From contig NC_052393.1 in the NCBI RefSeq assembly GCF_009389715.1, positions 2,666,001 through 2,730,000 on the forward strand: a DNA stretch of 64,000 nt, in the 5' to 3' direction. Source of the DNA: Phoenix dactylifera (lineage: Eukaryota; Streptophyta; Magnoliopsida; Arecales; Arecaceae). A program made the position numbers and the translations under genes. Under the pieces are notes generated by a model that worked only from the letters and a program-made list of their open reading frames with translations, searched no databases and was not told where the DNA came from. Positions 46,101 to 56,408 of the stretch are shown piece after piece. The stretch's first letter is position 1; every line of letters starts with the position of its first letter.

Positions 46101-47146
46101 TCTCCGAACTTCACATTATCTCTGAAAGAATCATCCAAGGTGGAGAAAGCTGCCTTGTCTCCACACATATGATTGCTGCAACCAGTGTCTAAATACCACA
46201 GGTTCTTATTTGACCCTTCTCCAGCATGACATACCATCAGCAAGGATATTTCCTCCTCAGTTTCTGCAAAATTTGATTTTTCTCCTTCATTGTTAGGCAA
46301 ATTAGCTCGACATTCAGATTGATAATGCCCATACTTGTGGCACCGAAAGCACTCAACTTTGGACTTGTCTGCTGACTTTGGTCTATAGGAAATCTGAAAT
46401 CTGCCACGCCCCCTTCCTCTTCCTTCAAAAAACTGAGTTTGCTGATTTCTTCCTCTACCTCTGCCTCTTCCTCTGTTTGATCTATTTGAAAATGAAGAAG
46501 AGGTGCCGATTGTGGCCTTTAAAGCTTGCTCATTCTGCTCTTGTCGATTCAGCTTCCTTTCATGTACCAGCAAGGAACTTTCAAGTTCTTCAAGTGACAT
46601 TTCATCAAGATCATTTGCCTCCTCAATAGCACAGACAACAAAATTATATTTTGGTGTCATTGAACGCAGTATCTTCTCAACAACAGTAACATCTTGTGTC
46701 TTATCACCATGGGTCCTCAATTTGTTGACAATTGCCATTGTCCTAGAGAAATAGTCAGTAACAGTCTCACCCTCTTTCATTCGAAGTATTTCAAACTCCG
46801 AACGAAGTGCTTGAAGCTGCTGCCTCTTTGTTTTTGTGGTTCCCTGGTACTTTTTCTTCATTGAATCCCAAATTTGCTTGGAGGTATCTTTGCAAAGAAT
46901 AGTCTCCAAGATTGTCCGATCAATTGCCTGAAAAAGATAATTTTTTGCTTTGAGATCCTTCAATTTTAAAGCCTCCAACTCTGCCTTCTGAGCTTCTGAC
47001 ATCCTAGCAGTTGGTTCTGCTACTCCAGACTCAACCACATCCCAATACTCTTTGGACCTCAAGAAATTCTCCATCAGCATGCTCCAATGATCATAGTGAC
47101 CATCAAAGCGAGGAATTGCTGGCTGCACAAAGGTTTCAGACGCCAT
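43103..47146 (-). CDS. Copia gag-pol polyprotein, intact
   Basis: One frame of 1,347 residues without stop or frameshift. The domain order is that of Ty1/Copia: gag (N-terminal about 280 residues) with a CCHC zinc knuckle (CFRCHKYGHYQSEC), aspartic protease (YLDTGCSNHM), integrase with its HHCC zinc site and catalytic core (FIDDFSRKTW, TDCGGEYNS, YTPQQNGVCERKN), reverse transcriptase (YQLDVKSAFLHGDL and the YVDD active site), and RNase H (FTDSDFARD, STTEAEFVA, KHIDVRNYFLRD). Integrase before reverse transcriptase separates it from Gypsy. It most resembles TNT1-type polyproteins. All key catalytic motifs look intact, so it could be autonomous; expression is not shown by sequence. Confidence 0.96.
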   Translation of the reverse strand: MASETFVQPAIPRFDGHYDHWSMLMENFLRSKEYWDVVESGVAEPTARMSEAQKAELEALKLKDLKAKNYLFQAIDRTILETILCKDTSKQIWDSMKKKYQGTTKTKRQQLQALRSEFEILRMKEGETVTDYFSRTMAIVNKLRTHGDKTQDVTVVEKILRSMTPKYNFVVCAIEEANDLDEMSLEELESSLLVHERKLNRQEQNEQALKATIGTSSSFSNRSNRGRGRGRGRNQQTQFFEGRGRGRGRFQISYRPKSADKSKVECFRCHKYGHYQSECRANLPNNEGEKSNFAETEEEISLLMVCHAGEGSNKNLWYLDTGCSNHMCGDKAAFSTLDDSFRDNVKFGDNSKVSVMGKGQVIIQMKGNASQKISNVLYVPELKTNLLSIGQLQEKGYEIIIKDGVCRIQDSKLGLIAQVKMTANRMFPLHLNCASQSCFSAKTNDVAWLWHSRYGHLNFGGLKQLQQKNMVTGLPNFESPSIVCEECVISKQHRDPFPKGSSTRARRLLEIVHSDICGPINPVSNGGKRYFITFIDDFSRKTWVYFLQQKSEALMAFKSFKVIVEKEAGSQIQVLRTDCGGEYNSQEFANFCETHGIKRQLTAAYTPQQNGVCERKNRTILNMVRSLLKKSNIPKNFWPEAVNWSIHILNRSPTFAVQNMTPEEAWSGRKPGVDYFKIFGCIAYAHIPDEKRKKLDDKGEKSIFLGVSNHSKAYKLFNPNTKKIIISRDVIFDEGKFWEWDEGKAEQKIQVVCYGEIEEEKQQQPRENEQQTLGSQSIIPVAPATPQAPEAELNEGQQSQRVRRRPAWMIDYEVPGIEQSDEEELTYFALFSDCDPTVFEEATKESKWQKAMDEEIAAIERNNTWELTELPKGKKAIGVKWVYKTKLKENGEIDKYKARLVAKGYKQEFGIDYKEVYAPVARHDTIRLVIALAAQNSWPLYQLDVKSAFLHGDLDEEVFIHQPPGYVKAGNEHKVYKLKRALYGLKQAPRAWYSRIESYFLKEGFEKCPYEHTLFIKSEGGKMLIVCLYVDDLIYTGNDMVMFDKFKKSMMAEFEMSDLGLMHYYLGIEVNQSATGIFISQKKYVQDILDRFRMKNCNPVSTPIDAGMKLVRNPEGKKVNSTLYKQIVGSLMYLTATRPDIMHAVSLISRYMESPKEMHLLAAKRILRYLKGTAEYGLFYKNGKKSEMFGFTDSDFARDLDDRKSTSGYVFMMGTAAVSWSSRKQSIVTLSTTEAEFVAATSCACQAIWLQRILEECHFKQEGPLIIFCDNSSTIKMSKNPVFHGRCKHIDVRNYFLRDLVKEGVIDLVYCRSEDQIADIFTKPLKLSTFQKQRKLLGVCMLEKLLN

Positions 47147-47177
47147 TAGCTGCTGCGTTTGGTCCCCTCAATGAACC

Positions 47178-47190
47178 TGCTCTGATACCA
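47178..47190 (-). other. Primer-binding site of the Copia element
   Basis: Minus-strand TGGTATCAGAGCA lies two bases inside the 5' LTR and is complementary to the 3' end of initiator tRNA-Met, the usual Copia primer. Confidence 0.9.
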
Positions 47191-47192
47191 AA

Positions 47193-47579
47193 TGTAGAAA
47201 AACAGAGTTGAACAGAAGCTTTAAGGTGAATATTCTTTGAGGAATTAAAGCTAACACTTGCTGGGCATAAACAGATTTACAAGTGAAACAAACTAAAGGA
47301 ATGTAAACTCAAGCCAATTGAAAGAGAAAATTCATCTGTTCATATTCTTCAAGAGAAAGAAAACGACCTTACAAAATGGGTTAAAAACAACAACTAAATT
47401 AAGCTAGAAATTAGCAACCACTTAGCAACTACTTAGAAACCACCTAGCAACTACTTAGAAACCACTTAGCCACTAAAAAACAATATAACATGTAATCCTG
47501 ATAACTAGGAAGCTTAAAGACACGTAGCCAACTAATACCCAAAGAATAGGACAACAGATAACTAAAAAATTATTCAACA
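47193..47579 (-). repeat. 5' LTR of the Copia element
   Basis: 387 bp, identical to the 3' LTR except for C at 47289. On the minus strand it starts TGTTGAATAATTTTTTAG and ends TTTCTACA; it should carry the element's promoter. Confidence 0.97.
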
Positions 47580-47584
47580 TATTT
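47580..47584. repeat. Target-site duplication TATTT (right)
   Basis: Matches 42678-42682 and closes the Copia insertion. Confidence 0.95.
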
Positions 47585-48196
47585 AGCTTTAATAGAATTA
47601 AGTGATCAATGACGGTGCTTCTCCTTGGATGGTATCACTTCTTACGACTTTGGGCTGCTTTGGGGGCTGGAGGGGGTGAGGTGAGGATGGCTTTGGTTGC
47701 AGGCTTGCAGCTCAAGAAAGGGGACCCGTCTATCGACCGCTTTTGCTGACTGATTCTGCTTGGACCTTCACTAGCGCCCAAGTATGCAATTCATCGTTCT
47801 GTACCTCTATCCGCCTGGTCAGCTGAACAGAGGGATTTTTTCTTGTTTCTTTTTGTTCCATTCAAGTTAGAATCAGATCAAGAGATGAAATGGATATAGG
47901 ATAGAAGGTGGAGATTAATATTTCTAATCTAAAGTAATTAGGGGCAACCATACGATCTCTGGTTGATTCCATTTCTCGTGTTCGAATAAATCCAAAAAAA
48001 TTCTGCAATAACATGTTTCTATTTACATAAATATATCATATGATTATCTTAATATTGTATTATAATACTTTTTAAAAAGGTAACAGGGTTTTTTTTTTTT
48101 TTTCTTTTTGCCGGGGTAAGAATAGGTAGATCACTTCATTATAAACGTCAGCAGAATATCTATGCGGGCGGTCGGCCACCCGCTTAGCTGATATTG
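47585..48196 (+). other. Upstream region of the PPR gene
   Basis: AT-rich spacer with a poly-T tract near 48090-48104. No TATA box or other regulatory element could be chosen. Confidence 0.35.
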
Positions 48197-49783
48197 ATGC
48201 CCTCCAACCCCGACCCTCGGCCTACCTTCAACAAGCACATCCTGTCCCTCCTGGACAAATGCGCCAATCTCAATCATCTCAAGCAACTCCAAGCCTTCCT
48301 CATCGCCACCGGCCATGGCCAGACTCAATTCTACTCCTTCAAGCTCGTCCGCTTCTGCGCCCTCGTCCTCGCCGACCTCCGCTACGCCCGTCTCATCTTC
48401 GACAGCCTCCAACTCCCCAACGTCTACCTTTACACCGCTATGCTCACCGCCTACTCCTCCCATTCCGACTCCGCCTCCGCCTCCGCCTCCGCCTCCGCCC
48501 TCCACCTATTCAACCTCATGCTCCGCCGCGCCCGCTCTCGCCCCAACGAATTCATCTACCCCCATGTCTTGAAAGCTTGCTCGGATTCCTCTAGTCTTGG
48601 TTTGGTTAGATCGGTGCATTCACGTATTCTGAAAACCGGTTTCGATGGTTACACCGTGGTACAGACCTCTCTCCTCGATGCGTACTCTAGATTCTCGGAT
48701 CTTTACACTGCAAGACTTCTGTTTGATGAATTGCCTGAGAGAAATGTGGTTTCTTGGACCGCTTTGATTTCCGGGTACGGGCGGGTTGGGAAGATCGGCA
48801 ATGCCATTGCGTTATTCGAGGAGATGCCTGAGAGGGATGTGCCATCGTGGAATGCGGTGATAGCTGGGTGCACCCAGAACGGGCTCTTCTCTGAGGCGGT
48901 CTCGCTGTTTGCGAGAATGGTTTTGGAGGGCGCCCGGCCGAATCAGACAACTGTGTCGTGCTTGCTCTCGGCTTGTGGCCACCTTGGAATGCTCCGGCTT
49001 GGGAAATGGGTGCATGGGTATATCTTCAAGAGCCATATGGGTCATAGTCCCTTTGTCTCAAATGCACTGATTGATATGTATGGGAAATGCGGGAGCTTGA
49101 AGGAAGCGAGATGGATCTTCAGTATGTTGACTGACAAAAGTTTGACAGCATGGAATTCTATGATCAATTGTCTTGCGCTTCATGGGCGTTGTGAGAGTGC
49201 GATTGCGACATTTAAGGAGATGGAGCTTGAGGTCATCAAGCCCGATGAGGTCACATTTGTGGGGCTTTTGAATGCTTGTACCCATGGGGGATTGGTCGAT
49301 GAAGGACTCGCTTATTTCAAGTCCATGAGCCAGGACTACCAGATTGAACCCCAGATCGAGCATTATGGGTGTGTCATTGACCTCCTTTGTAGGGCTGGAA
49401 GATTTGAAGATGCAATGGAGATTTTGAGGGGGATGAGAATCGAGCCTGATGAAGTTGTGTGGGGATCCTTGCTCAATGGCTGTCGAGTTTATGGGAATAC
49501 AGAGTTAGCAGAATTGGCAGTTAGGAAGCTGCTGGAGATAGACCCGAATAATGTTGATTATGGTGTTATGTTGGCAAACTTATACAGTGAATGTGGTAAA
49601 TGGGGAGAGGTGGGGAATGTCAGGAAGATGTTGAAGGAGTGGGGAGGGAAGAAGTTGCCTGGATGCAGTTGGATTGAGGTGGATAGCAAAGTTCACCGGT
49701 TTTATTCTGGTGATAAGCTCCATCCTGAAGCCGAGGAGATTTATAAGGTCCTAGAATTGTTGGTTGGATTGATGGAAGCATGA
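48197..49783 (+). CDS. Pentatricopeptide repeat protein, PLS class with E domain
   Basis: A single-exon gene of 528 residues; the start is ATG at 48197, since the preceding TTG is not a usual plant start. The N-terminus (NKHILSLLDKCANLNHLKQL) leads into PPR units typical of the PLS subgroup. Examples are NVVSWTALISGYGRVGKIGN, DVPSWNAVIAGCTQNGLFSE, SNALIDMYGKCGSLKEA and DEVTFVGLLNACTHGGLVDE. An E-type end follows (GCSWIEVDSKVHRFYSGDK, then HPEAEEIYKVLELL). There is no DYW deaminase. It resembles Arabidopsis At1g33350-type proteins, a match from memory. PPR proteins bind organelle RNA; E-class members often act in C-to-U editing or RNA processing in mitochondria or plastids. No clear transit peptide was seen. 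The 5' half is markedly GC-rich, as in many monocot genes. Confidence 0.9.
   Translation: MPSNPDPRPTFNKHILSLLDKCANLNHLKQLQAFLIATGHGQTQFYSFKLVRFCALVLADLRYARLIFDSLQLPNVYLYTAMLTAYSSHSDSASASASASALHLFNLMLRRARSRPNEFIYPHVLKACSDSSSLGLVRSVHSRILKTGFDGYTVVQTSLLDAYSRFSDLYTARLLFDELPERNVVSWTALISGYGRVGKIGNAIALFEEMPERDVPSWNAVIAGCTQNGLFSEAVSLFARMVLEGARPNQTTVSCLLSACGHLGMLRLGKWVHGYIFKSHMGHSPFVSNALIDMYGKCGSLKEARWIFSMLTDKSLTAWNSMINCLALHGRCESAIATFKEMELEVIKPDEVTFVGLLNACTHGGLVDEGLAYFKSMSQDYQIEPQIEHYGCVIDLLCRAGRFEDAMEILRGMRIEPDEVVWGSLLNGCRVYGNTELAELAVRKLLEIDPNNVDYGVMLANLYSECGKWGEVGNVRKMLKEWGGKKLPGCSWIEVDSKVHRFYSGDKLHPEAEEIYKVLELLVGLMEA
48467..48500 (+). repeat. In-frame (CTCCGC)n repeat coding Ser-Ala
   Basis: About five CTCCGC units encode an alternating Ser-Ala stretch (SASASASASA) near residues 92-101 of the PPR protein, between early repeats. 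Length may vary between individuals. Confidence 0.85.
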
Positions 49784-52700
49784 GGAGATGTGAAAATATT
49801 GGATCAATGTATTTTTCTTCAGTGCCTAAAGTCAGGACCTTGTAGAACCAGATTTAACTGCTTGGTATCAGCTCAAGTTACAATTTTGTGATCTATATCT
49901 CCAGTTGCCTTACAGGTACCTTCTCGATGGGTTGTTCACCAACTTCTGTTAATTGAGTGATGGACACTCCCTAACATCATCAGATAGAAGAACAATTCAG
50001 TGATGAGAGTAGTTTGCTTTTTGATGATACATTTTTTTTTCTGGACTAGCTGAAGCTATCAACACCTTGAAAATCATTGGTATAAAATATACCAAACAAG
50101 TAATTAAATGTCCAATATTGTAAGACACTCATTTATCAGCTCCATTTAATCTCATATTCAATCCTTTGATCTGTCATCTAGTGGGCGAATCAGAATCACC
50201 TCGTTCTCTAGATAAGCTTGGTTAGAAGTTTCCTGATACAGCCACAATAGTATAGCTACCTGTAGACCAATGACGAGAGTGATAGAACTACTGTTCTATA
50301 GATGTCTTCTATAGCTGCCTCATACTTGTTAATGGCATCAGAGTGAATATACACATACACACACACATTAGGACATGCATAAAATCATACTTGCATATAG
50401 AATGTATCTACATACTCATTTTTTGTGTTGTCTGCAAGGACAACATTGGATTTCCAATTTTCATACTTCAGTTTGAAAGAAGAAATAAGTAAAAAAGGAA
50501 GAAGAAGCTTTGAAGCAGGCAATTCATTACCTTGCTGGGCTGTATTTCCTACAGAAGGAAATTTCAGGAACTGCATTGCAGAATGGTGCTTTCTGCATGA
50601 AATGGCACTGTGACTGCTTCAGAAGTTTCGATATTATGTTATAAAGAACTTGAATGAATGAGCATAATGGAGTCTTATTTTCTCATCTAGAGGACGAATG
50701 CAATAGCTAAATCATTTGCAGCCTGTTCTAATGCTTGGAACCCTTGGAATATCCTGTTACATCTAATTTAAATATTTGGTTACTTTCATTAATGATCTTC
50801 CACGCATGATGTAAGTTCATAGATGAAAATCATAAGTATTTTTCCAAATGTGTCAGAATAAAATACTACCTTCATGCTTGTTAACATCTGAGATTAATTT
50901 GAAGAAAGTGGGGTTATCAATTAGATTACTGTGCTCATACTAATCTGTGGTGTCTCATTGTCAAATTTCAATATTGCCAAATAGTAGCAATTTGATGTTT
51001 TATCCTGTAGCTTTGTTACTAGCCCTCAGGGTTTGGGTCTTGAACTTGCAGTGGATGAATTAGATGAATTTTTGTTTAAATGTAACTCTATCTATTTTCC
51101 CTACTAAGAAAACGTCTTGTTGTTATAATACTTAATTTGCAATTTGTATGTGCTTATGCAATCTTTTCTGGAACCCAGCTTCTCTATATTCATATAAGGG
51201 ACAGGAAATTCAATATCAAGTTGACCCTTAAGTGTTTGTTGATGCAGCATCTTTTACTTCCATGAGAAATGTGCATTTGTTGTTAAAACATGTGATTTTA
51301 GAGCCTTTGCTAGGTTTAGGTTTTACTTGGTCATGAAGTATGGGCAGCGTCTACACAATGAATAAGCCAGATACAGTTGTTTTTCCTGAAAGGACATAAA
51401 CCAATTTCTTCTGAGATGTAAACTGAAGCGCAGCAATGGAATGGTTTTGTTCCGTCACATCTTGTATTATGAATCAAACTTGTATTATGAATCAAACTAC
51501 TTCTCTAAAAATAATCATCTACATGGGAGCTGCAGGATTAAGCGATATCACATTTTGTGGTTTTTGTAGGGTCAGTCTTTGGCCAGGGGAGACATCTACT
51601 TGTTCTTTCCAGCTTGCCACATGACATATTTTGAAAGCACTCGTGTCTCATAACTTCTGTAGTAGCTTTCACACACCGTAGCTGGTTGGCAATTATAAAG
51701 TGTACTATATTCTTTCGCTGTTGTGCACTTTATTTATAATGCTTTCCTTCTCATCCCTTCCTCACAATAATAATTACAGAAGCAATTGAAATAAGTGCTG
51801 GAATAACTAACTTCTGAAATCCTGTATGTATGTTATAGCAATAACAAAGTAGACAGTGAAATATGCAATGTTAACTTATGTTTTCTTGTAGGGCATCAGT
51901 CTGATAAGCACATCTGGATCTGAAATTGGGAAAGGCGACAAAGGCCTTTTGAGTTTCTTTGTGGAAATTAGAAGCCACTAAAATTTACGCACCAGGTGAT
52001 TTATTTATCTGCTAATATGTTTTTTCAGAACATTTATCTGCTAATATTAAATGCCTTCTTGAAGTGTTATGGGCCTTCTACCTTCTTTTGCTTGCAATCT
52101 TCATATTATAGTGCTCTGGTGTACAAACAAGACGGAGGAACCGATTTGAACACCTCTAGATATGTTAATCATCGAAATTTTCCTCTAGAAATCATCAGCT
52201 TTACATTTTTCCGCTTTACCATTGAATATCTTTTGATAAGTATATGAAGCAAGGCGTATGCAATGAGTCCTGAGACCTTTAATCCAATGAAGTTTTGTCT
52301 GTGTGTAAATCCAAAAGTACATGAGTAATCATTGTGCTTGGCAACGAACCAGACAATCTCCAGAATAAATCTGATCACAAGTAACAATGGTGAACACTTG
52401 CAGGTACAATCTTATTAAGATCTATTGATCATTCCATAAGTTATTGATTATTTTGCAGTTTTATATCTGGTTATTTAGGATGTTTTGATGAGTGCATTTT
52501 GGGTTGCTCAACCCTATTGACTCTGCAGCAATTCAAAACGATGTTAACATTTTTGGTGCTAGGGCCACAAACCAGACAATCCTTGCCATCTTTAACATTC
52601 CTGGTTGAAATTTTAGAGATTCAGTTCATAGCATTCAAAAGGCTGATACAGCTGATATCTGTTGCTGGTTTTGGCAGGGTCTGTTTTTGAAGGAGCTGGT

Positions 52701-54284
52701 TTTGGAAGGGTCATCGGTACAAAATAGGTCAGGTATTAAGGCGGCACTGTGCTGTAGCCTCTTATATGCGGCAATAACAAAAATGTACTTGTTGATGGAG
52801 TATCAACATAATTTGGGATGTGGAAGCTGTCTCTAGAATTTGTCAATCTTAGCACTTCCATTGAGACTATTTCTCCCTTTTATGATCCTTTAATTTAATC
52901 TCTACCCCACCCTTCCTTTTCTGTGACATGATATGTCATGAATCTCTAAATTTTACTGTCTTTAACTGTGCTATCATGTTGATAATTCTTATATCACCTC
53001 TCTTCTTATGAGAAGCTTGAACTCTTTTGTTTAACTTCTTGGATCGGTTTAGCCATATGAATAATTTGATGGCAACGTTGTCTCAGATCTCAGAATATGC
53101 CTGATTTCAACTCGATCAATTATATGTTACCTAAACAAACTCCAGAATCCTACATTTGTAAAAGCATACATTTTGAAATGGAGGCTTACTTTCTCTTTCA
53201 TCTGAAACTCATTTCAAAAATTTCCTTCTGTCACCTTTCTTTTAGCATGAAATTAGCAGCAAGTTAGCATTAATGCTCCTTTGAGCTGCCAAATCAGGGA
53301 TTTGTGGGACTCCTAATTATAAAGGCGATGATGCCTTGAACTTATTCAGTTTTTTACTCATATTATTTCTAGTCAAGCAACCAAATATTCTCAAAGTGGA
53401 GAGGTGCTTCACATGTACGCATTTGTATAGATGATTCTGGTAAGATCCATGCAAAAATTCTCTTGATATGCAAAGCTCAAGGCATTTGATGGAGTCCAGG
53501 GTGTATTATGGCTCTCATGTTGTGTAGTCATGAGCTGGGACCTGTCTTAAATAGTCATGACTCTTTACCTAGCAACCATATATTCTAGGTTTGAATATTG
53601 GATAGTACATCCTAAGTACTAGCAGTAGATAACATATTGCGGATGGATCTCCTTCCATTTTTCTCACTCAATAATATTTATTTTTTTACCTACTTTTACC
53701 CAATATATTTTCTAATGCACTGTAGATTTTAAAATCCTTCACTCACATGTTGTTATGAATATAACCGGCTGCTTTGATCTAGGTAATTATAGAATGGATA
53801 GATCTCCTTTTTCTCTTAAAAAAAATTTAATAATCAATTTTCACCTATATATCCTAAACACATTTATAAATACTTTATCTATAATATATACACATAGCTT
53901 AGTTTAATCCTTGCCTTTTTTTTTACAGAAACACGAGAAAGTGCAGAAGATAAAGATAGAAGTGCCATTCATCGATTTATATAATAAAAAGTTCATGCGA
54001 CACCTTTTAGGGTGTAATAGCTCAAGACAGTGCTTATAAACAACATCATCTTCCTAAAGAAAGAAGAAATATAAATCACGCGTGCCCATTTTGGTGCAGT
54101 GGCATGCCTTTTGGAAAGTGGTATGGTCATTGTGACAATGGTTTTCAATCCTGCATCATTGTAGGAATCACCAGAAGATGATGATTAGGTTGGCTTGTCA
54201 ACTGGCTCGTAGAAAGTACGAAGAAACGTATCATCCGCTAATGGACGAGAAGTGCGTGTCTAAAGGTCTCATGCACTGCAAAAC
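49784..54284. other. Downstream region of the PPR gene, nothing firmly recognised
   Basis: Long AT-rich spacer. It may include spliced 3' UTR of the PPR gene, since acceptor-like and donor-like strings occur, but nothing proves it. An 18-bp direct duplication (TTGTATTATGAATCAAAC) lies at about 51463-51498. No other coding gene was recognised. Confidence 0.4.
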
Positions 54285-54393
54285 AACAAAAATTTAGAAG
54301 GGAACGCATTGAGCCAATATTGCCCTCCATTACTCATTAAACTTCTCCTTTACGTGACGACTGTTTGACCGTCGTTGGCGGCTTTGGTGTCGG
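54285..54393. repeat. Local duplicated segment, copy 1
   Basis: AAAAATTTAGAAGGGAACGC, then CTCATTAAACTTCTCCTTTA, then CGACTGTTTGACCGTCG matches the copy at 54728-54828 (CTCATTAGACTTCTTCTTTA, CGACTGTTTGACCGTCGGCG). The class is unknown. Confidence 0.65.
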
Positions 54394-54727
54394 TATCGAA
54401 GAATAACATGAAGTAACCAAGACCGCATACACTGACACACCGACAGTTTGGGCATAGATTAGTTAGGCTGTTTGGAGACGGTTCTGAAAAATAGATGGAT
54501 GGTCGAATATTCGTTGAGCTGATTACCGATGGTGGTTGATTTGGCAAGGTTGGTAGAGCTCTCCGTCAGTGACCTTGTTATTTCTGGCAAGAGCAGGTAG
54601 AATGAGGAGATGATTAGAGGGGCCTTCAGGTTCTAGCTGGTTGAGAGGATCCTTACCATCCTACTACCCCACAAGCTCATGACAGATGGATTGGTGTGGA
54701 CGGCCACTGGGAGGGTAGTATCCATTA
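54394..54727. other. Spacer between the two duplicated segments, nothing recognised
   Basis: No reading frame or known element was recognised. The string GGGAGGGTAGTA occurs twice close by (54711 and about 54750), hinting at a local slippage event. Confidence 0.4.
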
Positions 54728-54828
54728 AACAAAAATTTAGAAGAAAACACATTGGGAGGGTAGTACTCATTAGACTTCTTCTTTACATGACGACTGTTTG
54801 ACCGTCGGCGGTGGCTTTAGCTTTGAAT
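54728..54828. repeat. Local duplicated segment, copy 2
   Basis: Second copy of 54285-54393, about 445 bp downstream, with roughly 20 percent differences by eye. Confidence 0.65.
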
Positions 54829-55120
54829 ATTACTATTTGATATCTCTTATCTTCGTGGCTCCATCCGGGCTTCTACGAGACTACTTCGGATTTAGATCCG
54901 AAGAACTTTTGAATTAGTGCTTACCATTACATTTTTTGTTTTTATAATTATATAAAAAGATATGTGGGCATTTCTAAGATAAGGAAGTGCATTCATTGTC
55001 ATCGCTCGTCTTAAAGTAATAATTTTTCATGTAAATCCAAATATCATGCAATGTAAAAGGAAAAATCACATTGATATAATACAATATGTCAGTGGCTACG
55101 GCATAAAAAAATAAGGTCTT

Positions 55121-55405
55121 TTGTATAAATGCCCTCCTAAATATCGTATTTTGTATGAATATCCATCCAAAATTAATATTTACATATGTATCCTCGTGAA
55201 ACACTTATTTTGCTATTTCTCTTTTTGTATTTTTATTTTTGCATATGTACCTACGTCATCTAACACCATTAATTTTTTAACGGTTTCAAATTAAAATGAC
55301 TAAAATATGGGCATTTCTGCAAAAATAGTGTTTTATGAGGTACAGAAATAAATATAAATTTAAGAGGGTATTCACGCAAATTTAAATATTTAGAAGGTGT
55401 TCATT
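55121..55405. mobile_element. MITE with long terminal inverted repeats
   Basis: The left arm (55121-55206) and the reverse complement of the right arm (55328-55405) align over about 80 bp. Both run through CCTAAATAT or TCTAAATAT, TGAATA-CC, AATATTTA and end GTGAAACAC or ATAAAACAC. The centre (about 120 bp) has no coding text. A 9-base string AAAAAAATA flanks both sides and could be a target duplication, but it is low complexity, so the family (Mutator-like or other) is not settled. Confidence 0.65.
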
Positions 55406-56366
55406 AAAAAAATATTTATATTTTTTTATTTTTCAATATTTAAAATTAATATTTTAGTTATTAGTTAAGCAAATCATCTGTTAAACATGGAGGTCAGCTT
55501 GTGTTTGTTATATTAATCGAAGATCTTGTAAACCTCAATTCCTTCAATATTTATTGGCCGAGATTTTCAAAGGCTCACGCTTCCTTATCTTGTCAGAGAT
55601 ATCGGTATGGTTGGCACTCGACAGCCGTCAGGAAAGTCAGGCCAGAAGACTTCTCGTTAGTCGCCGCAGGCCGCAAAGAAAGAGCCGTTCGGAACAACGC
55701 TAGATTGACTGACGTCGAACCAGATTTTGAAACCGAGATCGCGAATAGAATGTTCTCCATTTGTTTTCTTCCTCGTTTGTTGCCGTCCGTGTAGGTAACG
55801 AAATCTTAGTTTTAATTCAGTTTAAAATCTGTACGGCTTGAACGCTATTGCCATGAGAACTGTTTTCCCGAATTTCCTTTTTGGATTTTGGGTATAGATG
55901 CAGATTGGATTTTGAGCGGAATCAAGTGGAAATTCTTCTAAATTCTGTATGGTATTGATGCAAAGTATGAAAAGAGTATCTAATTGTTTTAAAAATGAGC
56001 TCCAATGACAGTGTGAAGAATAATAGATTTGTGGAGGTGATTCCATATAAGAGTCCCATTGGATGAATTAAAGTCTGCGGGTCCGAGAACAGTCACCTTT
56101 TGAATCACTTTGGAAATTCATAATCAAAAATCTAATCATCCATTGTTGATAGATATCTCGAGGATTAAATACAGCATTGATTTATTTATGTGAAGCATAT
56201 TTTGAGGAAATTTAATAGGGCAATATATTAGGTTTCGTAAAGCAGAAAATTGGATGATTTTCTATGTAGCTGATCATAGTAAATCAAAATATTGGAAGAC
56301 CTCATGGGTATTATTGCTGATTGTCATGAGTAGTATTTATTTAAAGATGCCGTGGAGCAGCGAAAT

Positions 56367-56408
<42 letters not shown>

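Larger units (their letters stand above)
42683..47579 (-). mobile_element. Complete Ty1/Copia LTR retrotransposon, recent insertion
   Basis: The 4,897-bp element has two 387-bp LTRs, a TATTT target duplication, a primer-binding site and a polypurine tract, and one unbroken polyprotein on the minus strand. Next to the 5' LTR (right side) the plus-strand 47178-47190 is the complement of TGGTATCAGAGCA, matching the 3' end of initiator methionine tRNA. Next to the 3' LTR (left side) 43070-43082 reads TTAAAGGAGGGTT on the minus strand. It lies in the spacer between RH13 and the PPR gene and breaks no coding sequence. Confidence 0.97.
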
